DNA of 18,108 bases, taken from positions 1 to 18,108 of the forward strand of contig JAZDID010000013.1 in assembly GCA_043805315.1 (NCBI GenBank), given 5' to 3'. Made by a program: the position numbers and the translations under genes. Shown here in pieces: positions 1-6,934 of this stretch. Below the pieces are notes generated by a model. It searched no databases. It saw only the letters and a list, made by a program, of their open reading frames with translations, and was not told the origin of the DNA. The stretch is from JAHJEM01 sp043805315. Lineage in GTDB: Archaea; Nanobdellota; Nanobdellia; Woesearchaeales; JAHJEM01. The stretch's first letter is position 1. Every line of letters begins with the position of its first letter.

Positions 1-410
1 AGTGCGAAAAACTCTGCCAAACCTTCCTTAATACTGTAATCAATGAAAATGTTTCCAGTGCGTATTTTCTTTACCACAACCTCTAAGTCTTCACGCAGAG
101 AGATTGAGGAAGTGAAAGGATCCCAATACCACGTATCAAGAATTTCATTCAACACAGGGTTGCTGAGGTTGGCAACTCTATGACCTAATTCATGCAACAC
201 AACATATTCAAATGGAAATCTCCGGTAGTTGACATGCTTATCAGGATAAATATATATTTTTCCTTTATCAGTCCACATGATTGGTGTCAGGAGGCTTTTA
301 TGGTTGATTTCTTCAACAGTGATGTCCTCCAAAGGCAATCCTGTATTCCTCCTTATCTCCTCTGAGAACCTGTCGACGTATTCCTGGGTTGTTTTTTTAT
401 CGAAATGCAT
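1..410 (-). CDS. HELGH zinc metalloprotease, partial (C-terminus beyond window)
   Basis: This is an open reading frame running off the left edge of the window; 136 codons are visible. A zinc-protease motif HELGHR lies near residues 75-80, and a later helix reads KEGLAEFFA near residues 127-135, where the third zinc ligand (Glu) sits in many gluzincin-type proteases. No signal peptide or membrane segment is visible in this part, so a soluble cytoplasmic protein is likely. I chose the ATG at 410 because AGGAG lies about 10 bases upstream. The frame is also open further upstream, back to the TAG stop of the methyltransferase gene, so the two genes are in the same frame and probably one transcript. 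The fold and metal site are well supported; the substrate is unknown. Confidence 0.75.
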   Translation of the reverse strand, partial: MHFDKKTTQEYVDRFSEEIRRNTGLPLEDITVEEINHKSLLTPIMWTDKGKIYIYPDKHVNYRRFPFEYVVLHELGHRVANLSNPVLNEILDTWYWDPFTSSISLREDLEVVVKKIRTGNIFIDYSIKEGLAEFFA

Positions 411-461
411 GTAGTATGATACTCCTGTAAATTTTTTACTTACTTTCTTGAACGCATCTGT

Positions 462-1100
462 CTAAAGATGATAGGTCACGATCAAGTCTTCGCCGATATT
501 GTTTATCTCTCGTCTTACTTGCGGAGGGATGATGCCATAGCCTTCCATCATGATTTCTTCAAGCTCTTTTCGCATCCTGATATCTTTAAGCCGCACCTGG
601 TTGTTGCCGTCCTTTTCAATGTAGTCGAACCAGGTCTCTAAGACTTTTTGAGAGCCAGGAATCCAGTTGGGGAGCAATCCAAGATAACGGTCCTTGAAAG
701 GCTCACAGATAATCAGCTGCTGAGATGCCGCATGCAGTGCGCGCTCTATTGCTGATAGTTCATTCGATAGGCCAATATGATGAAGTGCATCGCAGAAAAC
801 TGCAGTGTCGCAGGGAGTATACATGGCAGGGTCAAGTGCATTTCCCACGTTCACATGAAGACTTTTCTTCTGCGCGTGCCTGACAAAGCGCTCATTCTTG
901 TCAAATCCTGTATACGTGCAGCTTTTGTCAAGATAATCTGGCAGCAACGCAGTGCCGCAGGCAGGCTCAAGCACTGATTTTCCCTTGCCAATCTGGTCAG
1001 CGATATACTTATACCGCTCATCGAGATGCTTGCCATGGATAAGCAGCAATCCTGCTCTATATATCCAAGGGCTTTGGTAAAATAGGCTTCTCTGAACCAT
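462..1100 (-). CDS. Class I SAM-dependent methyltransferase
   Basis: A 212-residue protein with a Rossmann-type methyltransferase core. Motif I is VLEPACGTA at residues 43-51. An acidic ribose-binding residue follows in TGFDKNE (D67), and DALHHI at 104-109 fits motif IV. The Cys in motif I and the double His in motif IV resemble the generic Methyltransf_11/25 families, which act on small molecules, lipids or quinones, so the substrate cannot be assigned. A TATA box (GATTTATAAATC, 1122-1133) is centred 27 bases before the ATG, so the transcript is probably leaderless. It is transcribed divergently from the Nudix gene and lies 51 bases upstream of the metalloprotease, with which it may be cotranscribed. 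The stop codon is TAG. Confidence 0.8.
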   Translation of the reverse strand: MVQRSLFYQSPWIYRAGLLLIHGKHLDERYKYIADQIGKGKSVLEPACGTALLPDYLDKSCTYTGFDKNERFVRHAQKKSLHVNVGNALDPAMYTPCDTAVFCDALHHIGLSNELSAIERALHAASQQLIICEPFKDRYLGLLPNWIPGSQKVLETWFDYIEKDGNNQVRLKDIRMRKELEEIMMEGYGIIPPQVRREINNIGEDLIVTYHL

Positions 1101-1123
1101 GAAACTCCCGGTATGAAAGCCGA

Positions 1124-1131
1124 TTTATAAA
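1124..1131 (-). promoter_or_regulatory. TATA box of the methyltransferase gene
   Basis: TTTATAAA lies inside the perfect palindrome GATTTATAAATC. Its centre is about 27 bases from the ATG at 1100, placing the predicted start of transcription at or next to the start codon. Confidence 0.6.
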
Positions 1132-1162
1132 TCTTTTGTTTTACACCACTTAAAAGTAGTTA

Positions 1163-1216
1163 TTTACTCATCTTTGATAAAGAACATGATTGTTTTTTAT
1201 AAACAAAGAAAGTAAA
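1163..1216. repeat. Interrupted inverted repeat in the divergent promoter region
   Basis: TTTACT (1163-1168) and TCTTTG (1171-1176) are mirrored by CAAAGA (1204-1209) and AGTAAA (1211-1216). This gives two matched 6-base arms per side around a 27-base AT-rich centre. It lies between the methyltransferase and the Nudix regulator genes, so it could be an operator or a hairpin. The function is an inference. Confidence 0.45.
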
Positions 1217-1288
1217 AATATGCTCCATCGTTAATAAAAAACACATAGCCATCTATAAGAAGAGGAAGAGAATTCTCAAAGATAAACA

Positions 1289-1298
1289 TTTATAAATA
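1289..1298 (+). promoter_or_regulatory. TATA box of the Nudix/NrtR-like gene
   Basis: TTTATAAATA is centred about 26 bases upstream of the ATG at 1319. No Shine-Dalgarno sequence is seen immediately before this ATG, so leaderless transcription is expected. Confidence 0.65.
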
Positions 1299-1318
1299 AC
1301 GTATCTCCTACACTATCT

Positions 1319-2476
1319 ATGAATTCAGTGGACATCCTGTTTGACATCAACAACCGATTTGTGCTCCTGGTCAAGCGCTCGAATGAGCCGTTCAAGGAAT
1401 TCTGGGCACTACCTGGAGGCAAGCAGGAAGAATTCGAGCCCCTGCATAACGCAGTCATCCGCGTGCTCAAGCAGCGGCTGAACCTGAATGTCGGCGGGAA
1501 AATTGAAGGGCTTACTACTGTCCTTTCTTTTCCCAGTCTCAACAAGGATGCTGTCCTGCACCAGATCAGGACGTTTGACAGCGGCACAGACCCGAGAGGA
1601 GGGAACACGACACTGTTTGCTGTCCAGCTGAATGTGGACAAGTCAAAGTTCCTGGAGTGCATCAAGCCAGGCACGCATGTTTCTGAGGTGAAGCTCATCG
1701 GAAAGAAAGAAGCCAAAAAGCTCGCGTTCGATCATGCCCAATTCATAGACCAGTATTACAAATTTCTCAAGCCCTATCCTCAGACAGCCCAAGAGTATGA
1801 CATCCACAAGTACGAGAAGCCAAGCGTCACTGTTGATATCATCATCTTCACAATCAAAGAGGGAGAGCTGAAAGTGCTCCTCATCAAGCGCAAGTCCTGG
1901 CCGTTCAAGGACATGTGGGCAAATCCCGGAGGTTTCGTGGACATGGATGAGTCTTTAGAAGAAGGAGCCAGGCGGGAATTGGAAGAGGAAACTGGAATAA
2001 AGGATGTTTATCTCGAGCAGCTCTACACCTTCGGCGAACCCAAGCGGGACCCGAGGACACGGGTTATCACAGTCGCATATTACGCACTCATCTCCTCAAG
2101 CAACATCAAGCTCAGCGCAGCCACTGACGCGAGCGACGCGAACTGGTTCAGCATAGACAAGCTGCCGAAGCTCGCCTTTGACCATGAGCAGATCATTCGG
2201 GTGGCGCTCGACCGCATCAGGAACAAAGTGGAGTACTCGAACATCGTATTCAGACTGCTTCCGCAGAAATTCACTCTTTCCGAACTCCAGAAGGTCTATG
2301 AAATCATCCTCGGAAAAGAGCTGGACAAGAGGAACTTCAGGAAGAAAGTTAAGGAAACAGGCCTCCTGATTCCGCTCAAAGAGCAGAAGATGGAAGGAGC
2401 TCACAGGCCTGCGCAATTGTTCTCGTTCGGCAGGGAACGGATGCATACAATCCTGAAAGCAGAAAAGAAAATATGA
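1319..2476 (+). CDS. Tandem Nudix protein with NrtR-type winged-helix C-terminus
   Basis: A 385-residue protein with three parts. Residues 1-150 form a Nudix fold whose box is degenerate: G34 and E40 fit, but the catalytic REUxEE segment reads RVLKQRL (48-54), so hydrolysis is unlikely there. Residues 168-300 form a second Nudix domain with an intact box from G205 to I227, including RELEEETGI. Residues about 301-371 match the winged helix of bacterial NrtR, a repressor of NAD metabolism that senses ADP-ribose; the stretch from NIVFRLLP through LDKRNFRKKV is typical. Both Nudix units end in the same phrase (KKLAFDHAQ, PKLAFDHEQ), pointing to an internal duplication. It could be a DNA-binding regulator, an ADP-ribose-type pyrophosphatase, or both. 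Family placement is confident; the ligand and target genes are not known. Confidence 0.85.
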   Translation: MNSVDILFDINNRFVLLVKRSNEPFKEFWALPGGKQEEFEPLHNAVIRVLKQRLNLNVGGKIEGLTTVLSFPSLNKDAVLHQIRTFDSGTDPRGGNTTLFAVQLNVDKSKFLECIKPGTHVSEVKLIGKKEAKKLAFDHAQFIDQYYKFLKPYPQTAQEYDIHKYEKPSVTVDIIIFTIKEGELKVLLIKRKSWPFKDMWANPGGFVDMDESLEEGARRELEEETGIKDVYLEQLYTFGEPKRDPRTRVITVAYYALISSSNIKLSAATDASDANWFSIDKLPKLAFDHEQIIRVALDRIRNKVEYSNIVFRLLPQKFTLSELQKVYEIILGKELDKRNFRKKVKETGLLIPLKEQKMEGAHRPAQLFSFGRERMHTILKAEKKI

Positions 2477-2477
2477 G

Positions 2478-3887
2478 CTATGCTATCCTGATGAACTGCT
2501 CGCGCTCAGGCCCGACACCGATCCCAGCCACCTTTGTCCCCACGTATTTCTCGATGAACGTGATCAGCTTCTTTGCCTCTGCAGGCAGCTCAGCGTAATT
2601 CCGCATGCGTGAGAGATCCTGCCTGATGAACGGAAAGTACTTGATGACCGGCTTGACTAGCCTTGCTTCTGCAACAGAGCTAGGCATGTAATCTATCTTC
2701 TTCAGCCCGATCCTGTAGCCAATGACAAGAGGGATGCCCGGCAAAGATGTCCTCGAGAACAGTGAGAGGCAGTCGAACTTGTTGATGTACAACTCATCCA
2801 CAGCATTCATCGTGCAGTTCTGCCTGAGCATGACCAGGTCGAGCATCCCGATCCTCCTCGGCCGCTTTGTCGTCGCTCCGTACTCTCCGGTCAGCATCCT
2901 GAACGCGATGCCTGTCTTGAAGAGGTCTTTTGAGCTGAGCAGCTCTTCTGGCTTGTTGGCTGCCTCCTCTTTTTCCCTGGTGTGCGCCAAGCCTTCCTTT
3001 TCTGCGCAGTATTTCTCAGACTTTTCTCCGCCGAACTCTGAGACAAACGGGCCGTTTCCCACGCGCGACATGATCGCCTTGGCGACGCCGATAGTCTTGT
3101 GGTGATAGGTGTTCGGCAGGTCTCCGCCAGTGTACGCTGCTGCAGCGATGGTCCTGCTCGAGGTCACATAGGGCACTGCGCCGGTCACCAGATCAAGCAT
3201 GACTGACTGCGCGCCCTCGTAAAAGACCTTCTTTCCCCGGCTTACCAGCCTGACCATCAGCAATGGATCCCTGCAGCAGTACTTCCTGATTCCCATCACG
3301 CTCTTGTCAAACTCCTTGACCTCATGGTCCACATCAATGTCTTTCAGGCCATGCTTGTCCACCATGCGCTGCAGGCTATCCTGTATCATGCCAAGGTATT
3401 TCTTGCTATCCTGCACATAATCCCCGAACCTGATGTTCTTGATCTCGTCATGTTTCGCCCGCATGGCCTGGTCTGCGTAAGCCGGGCCAATGCCGTTCTT
3501 TGTACTGCCGATGCCTTTCCCGTAAATCTGGTCAAAGACAAGATGGTGCGGCTGGATGAGAGTGGCATAGCCTGAAATAAAGAGTCTAGCCTCGATGCTG
3601 ATGCCTTTCGAGCGTATGTCCCTGATCTCATCGAGCAGCTTCTTCGGGTTGATGACACAGCCGCTTCCTATATAGAGCAGCATGCGTTTGTGAAAAATCC
3701 CTGACGGGACCTGGTGCAGTGCGATCTTCACATTACCGACCTGCAAGGTGTGGCCTGCATTGGCGCCGCCGTTGAACCGTGCGACGATGTCAAAGTCATT
3801 GAGCAGGGTGTCCATGACCCTTGCTTTTCCTTCATCACCATACTGCAGCCCGATGAGGACTGTCGAACTTCCCTTTTTTCTGTCCAT
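2478..3887 (-). CDS. purA: Adenylosuccinate synthetase
   Basis: This enzyme joins IMP and aspartate using GTP to make adenylosuccinate, the first step from IMP to AMP. The protein has 469 residues. Landmarks are the P-loop GDEGK (17-21) with catalytic Asp18, NGGANAGHT (39-47) with catalytic His46, GSGCVINP (74-81), GIGPAYAD (132-139), EGAQ (224-227), VTSS (241-244), RPRR (342-345) and a GVGPEREQ end (457-464). I start at the ATG at 3887, 7 bases after the purB stop and preceded by GGAAGGTGA; the frame is open further upstream but only inside purB. Several usually conserved positions differ: the P-loop continues KARV instead of the common KGKI/V, and EGAQ is followed by SVMLDLVTG. It ends tail to tail with the Nudix gene, with one base between the stop codons. 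Confidence 0.93.
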   Translation of the reverse strand: MDRKKGSSTVLIGLQYGDEGKARVMDTLLNDFDIVARFNGGANAGHTLQVGNVKIALHQVPSGIFHKRMLLYIGSGCVINPKKLLDEIRDIRSKGISIEARLFISGYATLIQPHHLVFDQIYGKGIGSTKNGIGPAYADQAMRAKHDEIKNIRFGDYVQDSKKYLGMIQDSLQRMVDKHGLKDIDVDHEVKEFDKSVMGIRKYCCRDPLLMVRLVSRGKKVFYEGAQSVMLDLVTGAVPYVTSSRTIAAAAYTGGDLPNTYHHKTIGVAKAIMSRVGNGPFVSEFGGEKSEKYCAEKEGLAHTREKEEAANKPEELLSSKDLFKTGIAFRMLTGEYGATTKRPRRIGMLDLVMLRQNCTMNAVDELYINKFDCLSLFSRTSLPGIPLVIGYRIGLKKIDYMPSSVAEARLVKPVIKYFPFIRQDLSRMRNYAELPAEAKKLITFIEKYVGTKVAGIGVGPEREQFIRIA

Positions 3888-3894
3888 TGCAATC

Positions 3895-5295
3895 TCACCT
3901 TCCTTTTCTTGCGCTGATCGCTTTTCCGAGATGCTGCTGCAGGAAGTCTTCAGCCTGCTCGACTGAAAGGCCGATGAATGAATGTGATGAAAGGATGCGC
4001 TCAAGCTCCTTCCTGCTCAAACCGAGCCGTCTGTCAGAGGAAAGCCGCTCTATAAGGTCGTTCTCCTTTCCTGCATCTTTCATCTGGCGCGCAGCCTCGA
4101 TAGCGTGCATCTTGATGAGCTCATGGCATTCCTGCCTGCCCTTGCCTTTTTTCACGCAGGCGAGCAGAATATCCTCTGTGGCAAGGAATGGCAGCTCGCG
4201 TGCGACCAGCCTGACTGACTGCTGCGCATGCACATCCAATCCTTCGATGACGCAGGTGAGCTTCCGCAGGATGTAATCCGTAAGCATGAAATTCTCTGGG
4301 ATGTCAATCCTCCTGATAGCAGAGTCATCCAGGCTTCTTTCAAGCCACTGCTCAGCATAGGTCTGGTAAAAGTCTCCCACACTGTGCATCACTTTGCGTG
4401 AGAGCGAGCAGATCCTTTCACAGAGCATCGGGTTGCGCTTGTAGGGCATTGCAGAGCTTCCTGCCTGACCCTTGCCAAACGGCTCGTCAACAATGCCCAG
4501 GTTTGCCAGCAAGCGGAGGTCAGTGGCGAGCTTTTTTGCAGAAGCGCACGCTGACGCCAGCAGCGACGCTATCCTGATATCGAACTTCCTCGTGTAGGTC
4601 TGTGTCGTGATAGGATATGATCTGGAAAAGCCGAGCTTTTTCACAAAGAGCGCATCAAGCTTTTTCACCTTGCGTTTGTCGCCGAGAAGCGTGAGATATG
4701 ATGCTTGTGTCCCTGTAGCTCCTTTCGCGCCGCGAAGCGCATAGTTGGCAAGGATGGAATCCAACTCGTGCAAATCCATGAGGAAGTCCTGGGCATACAC
4801 GCAGAACCGTCTTCCCAAGGTGGTTGGCTGTGCAGGCTGGAAATGGGTGTAGGAGAGGGTCTGAAGGTTTTTATTCTGCTGTATAAAACTGTGAAATCCC
4901 TTCAGGAGGATCATGAGATCCTTACGGACCAGCTGCAGGGCCTTGTGCTGGAGGATGAGGTCTGCATTGCACTTGATGCACTGCGATGTCGCGCCGAGAT
5001 GGATGATCCTCTTCGCAGTCGGGCAAGCGAGGCCGTAGGCATGGATGTGCGCCAGGATATCATGCTGCGTCTCCCTCTCCTTCTCTTCAGCAGCTACGAA
5101 GTCGATGTTGTCAATAGTATTCCTCAGCTCAGACAGCATCTGCTTGGTGATCTCTTTGACTCCCAGCTCATGCTCTGCTTCTGCAAGGCTAAGCCAGCAT
5201 TTGCGCCATGTCCTGACTATGGACTGCTCAGAAAATATCTCTTTCATCTCAGCTGAAGCATACCTCTTTGAGATCACGTCGTCATAGCCAGCCAC
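3895..5295 (-). CDS. purB: Adenylosuccinate lyase
   Basis: A fumarase/aspartase-superfamily lyase that converts adenylosuccinate to AMP and fumarate, and SAICAR to AICAR. The protein has 466 residues. The family signature GSSAMPYKRNP is at 279-289 and contains the catalytic serine loop; THFQPAQPTTLG (150-161) and the TQHDILAHIH segment (around 77-86) supply the expected histidines. The start is not ATG: I chose GTG at 5295 because GGTGAT, complementary to the archaeal 16S tail, lies just upstream; TTG at 5301 is the alternative and directly abuts that site. purB is first in a two-gene operon with purA, so the whole IMP to AMP branch is cotranscribed. A TATA-like TTATTAAAAG lies at 5331-5340. 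The TSQCIKCNADL segment (103-113) has Cys-Asn where Asp-Asn is common. Confidence 0.93.
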   Translation of the reverse strand: MAGYDDVISKRYASAEMKEIFSEQSIVRTWRKCWLSLAEAEHELGVKEITKQMLSELRNTIDNIDFVAAEEKERETQHDILAHIHAYGLACPTAKRIIHLGATSQCIKCNADLILQHKALQLVRKDLMILLKGFHSFIQQNKNLQTLSYTHFQPAQPTTLGRRFCVYAQDFLMDLHELDSILANYALRGAKGATGTQASYLTLLGDKRKVKKLDALFVKKLGFSRSYPITTQTYTRKFDIRIASLLASACASAKKLATDLRLLANLGIVDEPFGKGQAGSSAMPYKRNPMLCERICSLSRKVMHSVGDFYQTYAEQWLERSLDDSAIRRIDIPENFMLTDYILRKLTCVIEGLDVHAQQSVRLVARELPFLATEDILLACVKKGKGRQECHELIKMHAIEAARQMKDAGKENDLIERLSSDRRLGLSRKELERILSSHSFIGLSVEQAEDFLQQHLGKAISARKGR

Positions 5296-5329
5296 ACACA
5301 ATCACCCGAGCGTGATGTACCAGCAAGGT

Positions 5330-5340
5330 CTTTTAATAAT
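5330..5340 (-). promoter_or_regulatory. TATA-like box of the purB-purA operon
   Basis: On the minus strand this reads ATTATTAAAAG, centred about 40 bases before the GTG start. That predicts a leader of roughly 14 bases, enough to include the GGTGAT ribosome-binding site. Confidence 0.45.
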
Positions 5341-5390
5341 TTGCGGTTTTCCAAAAGTTGTTGCACCATACCTTCATCCAGGTAAAAACA

Positions 5391-5398
5391 TTTATATA
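5391..5398 (+). promoter_or_regulatory. TATA box of the DUF3096 gene
   Basis: TTTATATA is centred about 26 bases upstream of the ATG at 5421. This supports that ATG rather than an earlier in-frame start at 5358, which would lie upstream of the box. Confidence 0.6.
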
Positions 5399-5420
5399 CT
5401 TGCGTTCTCAAGGACTCTCC

Positions 5421-5567
5421 ATGGCTAAAAAAGTCCCTCCAAAGAACCTGATGGGCATCCTGTGGATCGTCTTCGGCCTGATCATCATCATCTGGCCAGG
5501 CATTCTCGAGTTCGTCGTGGGTGCATATTTGATCATCACCGGGATACTCAGCCTGACCGGATCATGA
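5421..5567 (+). CDS. Small membrane protein, DUF3096-like
   Basis: A 48-residue protein with two short hydrophobic helices: residues about 11-26 (GILWIVFGLIIIIWPG) and about 28-46 (LEFVVGAYLIITGILSLTG). The pattern of a helix ending in a Pro-Gly or Pro-Arg turn followed by a YLIIxGIL helix is that of DUF3096, a family of tiny archaeal and bacterial membrane proteins of unknown function. The N-terminus is short and basic (MAKKVPPKN), which favours a cytoplasmic N-terminus under the positive-inside rule. The start is set by the TATA box 26 bases upstream, so the transcript is probably leaderless. The next gene has its own TATA-like sequence, so cotranscription is possible but not needed. Confidence 0.75.
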   Translation: MAKKVPPKNLMGILWIVFGLIIIIWPGILEFVVGAYLIITGILSLTGS

Positions 5568-5620
5568 ACATCGTGGTGCTGGAATCGTGAAGACTCATCA
5601 TGCCTATTTCCAGCAGTTAA

Positions 5621-5630
5621 TTTTTTAAAA
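5621..5630 (+). promoter_or_regulatory. TATA-like box of the nuclease-like gene
   Basis: TTTTTTAAAA is centred about 27 bases before the ATG at 5653, with no obvious Shine-Dalgarno between them. Confidence 0.45.
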
Positions 5631-5652
5631 CAATACTGATTTCTGCCTTCTT

Positions 5653-6132
5653 ATGAGCATCGACGACTTCCTTTCATACTTGGAGAGGAATCAGAATATG
5701 GAGATGAGGAAATGGTCTCCTGACGGAGTGCACAAGAACCTGGTGCGGTACATCATGGACAATCCCTACCGCATCGGGATTGAAGGAGATCCGTGCAGGG
5801 CATTCCAAGAGGTCAACCTCGAGAAAGCCGTGGGCCTCGTGGATATCGTCTTTGTGACAAACCCGGAAGTGTATATCGTCGAGGCAAAGGTCATCCGCAT
5901 CATGTCAGAGCACAAGATCGGCAAGATAAAGCGCGAGATAAACCAACAACTCTGGAATGCCTACTTCTATTTCAAAGAACACCTGGGCGTCGCGCCTGTG
6001 CCCGTCGGTGTGTACAAGGTGCGCGGCAATGGCACGCTGCGCCACTACACATTGCAGCGGCCAGTGGAAGACCTGGTACTGAAGCCGAGACCGAGAGAAA
6101 GAATCGATTCAGGGCATGAACAGCTCTCGTGA
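5653..6132 (+). CDS. PD-(D/E)XK nuclease-like protein
   Basis: A 159-residue protein with the active-site layout of the PD-(D/E)XK nuclease superfamily. Asp64 (GLVDIVF) is followed 13 residues later by Glu77-Ala-Lys79 at the end of a beta strand (VYIVEAK). A helix with KREINQQLWNAYFYF (93-107) contains Gln98/Gln99, a common fourth position, and Glu53 precedes the core. No DNA-binding or membrane domain is added, so this is a bare catalytic module, as seen in small repair or restriction-like nucleases. The last 24 bases overlap the end of the convergent Taw3 gene. I cannot name a subfamily, and nothing nearby indicates a restriction-modification system. Confidence 0.6.
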   Translation: MSIDDFLSYLERNQNMEMRKWSPDGVHKNLVRYIMDNPYRIGIEGDPCRAFQEVNLEKAVGLVDIVFVTNPEVYIVEAKVIRIMSEHKIGKIKREINQQLWNAYFYFKEHLGVAPVPVGVYKVRGNGTLRHYTLQRPVEDLVLKPRPRERIDSGHEQLS

Positions 6133-6705
6133 TTGCAGGACGACTCTCCTGAACTCCTCCATCTTCTCTGCATTTCTCTTGAGCTTGGCATTCGCTGCAC
6201 TGATGGTTCGCTCCAAGTATTCGTCAGTCACCAAGAGCTTGCCCTTTTCTGCGATAAGGAGTTCCATAGCCTCATTCCCGATGACCTCGATGATGATCCG
6301 TTCAGAAAAAGAGACAATGCCTGCCCGTTTCAGGCCGCATATCCTGGCCATTTCCAGAAGCCTTTTTGCAGCGCCGATATCCCGTGCGCAGATGTGCACG
6401 ATGAACGACTCCATCTTGAGCCAGGCCTGCTTTGTGCCAGGATGCTGCAGCACAGCAGAGACCTCCCGTGCATCTGCAACAGGCAGGTGCGAGACAAATA
6501 GCCAGCGGCAGTCCTTTCTCTTGCCTGCATCGTCTTTCTCGAGAATCACAATCCTGCCGGCACACGAGCTGGTGGTGTAATAGCCCTTCCTCGCATTGAT
6601 AGCGTCTAACAAAGGAATGATCTCTTTATCGACCTCTCCTTTCTTGGAATGGTCTGGCTTGAAGAGCTTGTCCAGGTATTTTTTCTTCTCAGTGTCGAAG
6701 TCCAT
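6109..6705 (-). CDS. taw3: tRNA wybutosine-synthesis methyltransferase, TYW3/Taw3 family
   Basis: A 198-residue protein of the TYW3 family, which N-methylates the tricyclic guanosine intermediate at position 37 of tRNA-Phe in the wyosine pathway. The family N-terminus is clear: a Lys-rich helix, then PDHSKKGEVDKEI (17-29), INARKGYYTTSSCAGRI (36-52) and WLFVSH (68-73). FIVHICARD (101-109), an acidic-site helix and IIIEVIGNE (137-145) follow as expected. I start at the ATG at 6705, because a TATA-like sequence at 6723-6737 is centred 26 bases upstream; the open frame extends to 6762 but enters the preceding gene's tail. Other wyosine enzymes (Trm5, Taw1, Taw2) are not in the window. Confidence 0.88.
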   Translation of the reverse strand: MDFDTEKKKYLDKLFKPDHSKKGEVDKEIIPLLDAINARKGYYTTSSCAGRIVILEKDDAGKRKDCRWLFVSHLPVADAREVSAVLQHPGTKQAWLKMESFIVHICARDIGAAKRLLEMARICGLKRAGIVSFSERIIIEVIGNEAMELLIAEKGKLLVTDEYLERTISAANAKLKRNAEKMEEFRRVVLQSRELFMP

Positions 6706-6722
6706 GAAAAGAAAGAAAATGG

Positions 6723-6737
6723 TTTGATTAAAAAAGG
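6723..6737 (-). promoter_or_regulatory. TATA-like box of the taw3 gene
   Basis: The minus strand reads CCTTTTTTAATCAAA, centred about 26 bases from the ATG at 6705. It lies in the 43-base space after the far stop (TGA, 6749-6751) of the preceding nucleotidyltransferase frame. Confidence 0.4.
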
Positions 6738-6748
6738 TATTGGTCTGT

Positions 6749-6934
6749 TCACTTCTCCACAAACACCTTTATCAAATCAATGAATTCCTTGGCTTCCTTG
6801 AAATACTGGTCATAATGCTCACCGCTGATCTGGTTGATCTGGTTGTGCAGGATGCCCCGGGAGAGGAAATAGAAGTTATGCACGACAGCAGGGTATTTCT
6901 TGTCCAGCAGCCCTGTCTTGACCATCTTCTCCTA
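6749..6934 (-). other. Open, protein-like C-terminal continuation after the in-frame TAG
   Basis: After the TAG, 60 codons continue in the same frame and end in TGA. They begin EKMVKTGLLDKKYP, then read VVHNFYFLSRGILHNQ and ISGEHYDQYFKEAKEFI. This is an amphipathic helical pattern expected for the end of the HEPN-like half, with good codon use and no further stop. The segment stops 43 bases before the taw3 ATG, leaving just room for that promoter, as expected if it was coding until recently or still is. Confidence 0.7.
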
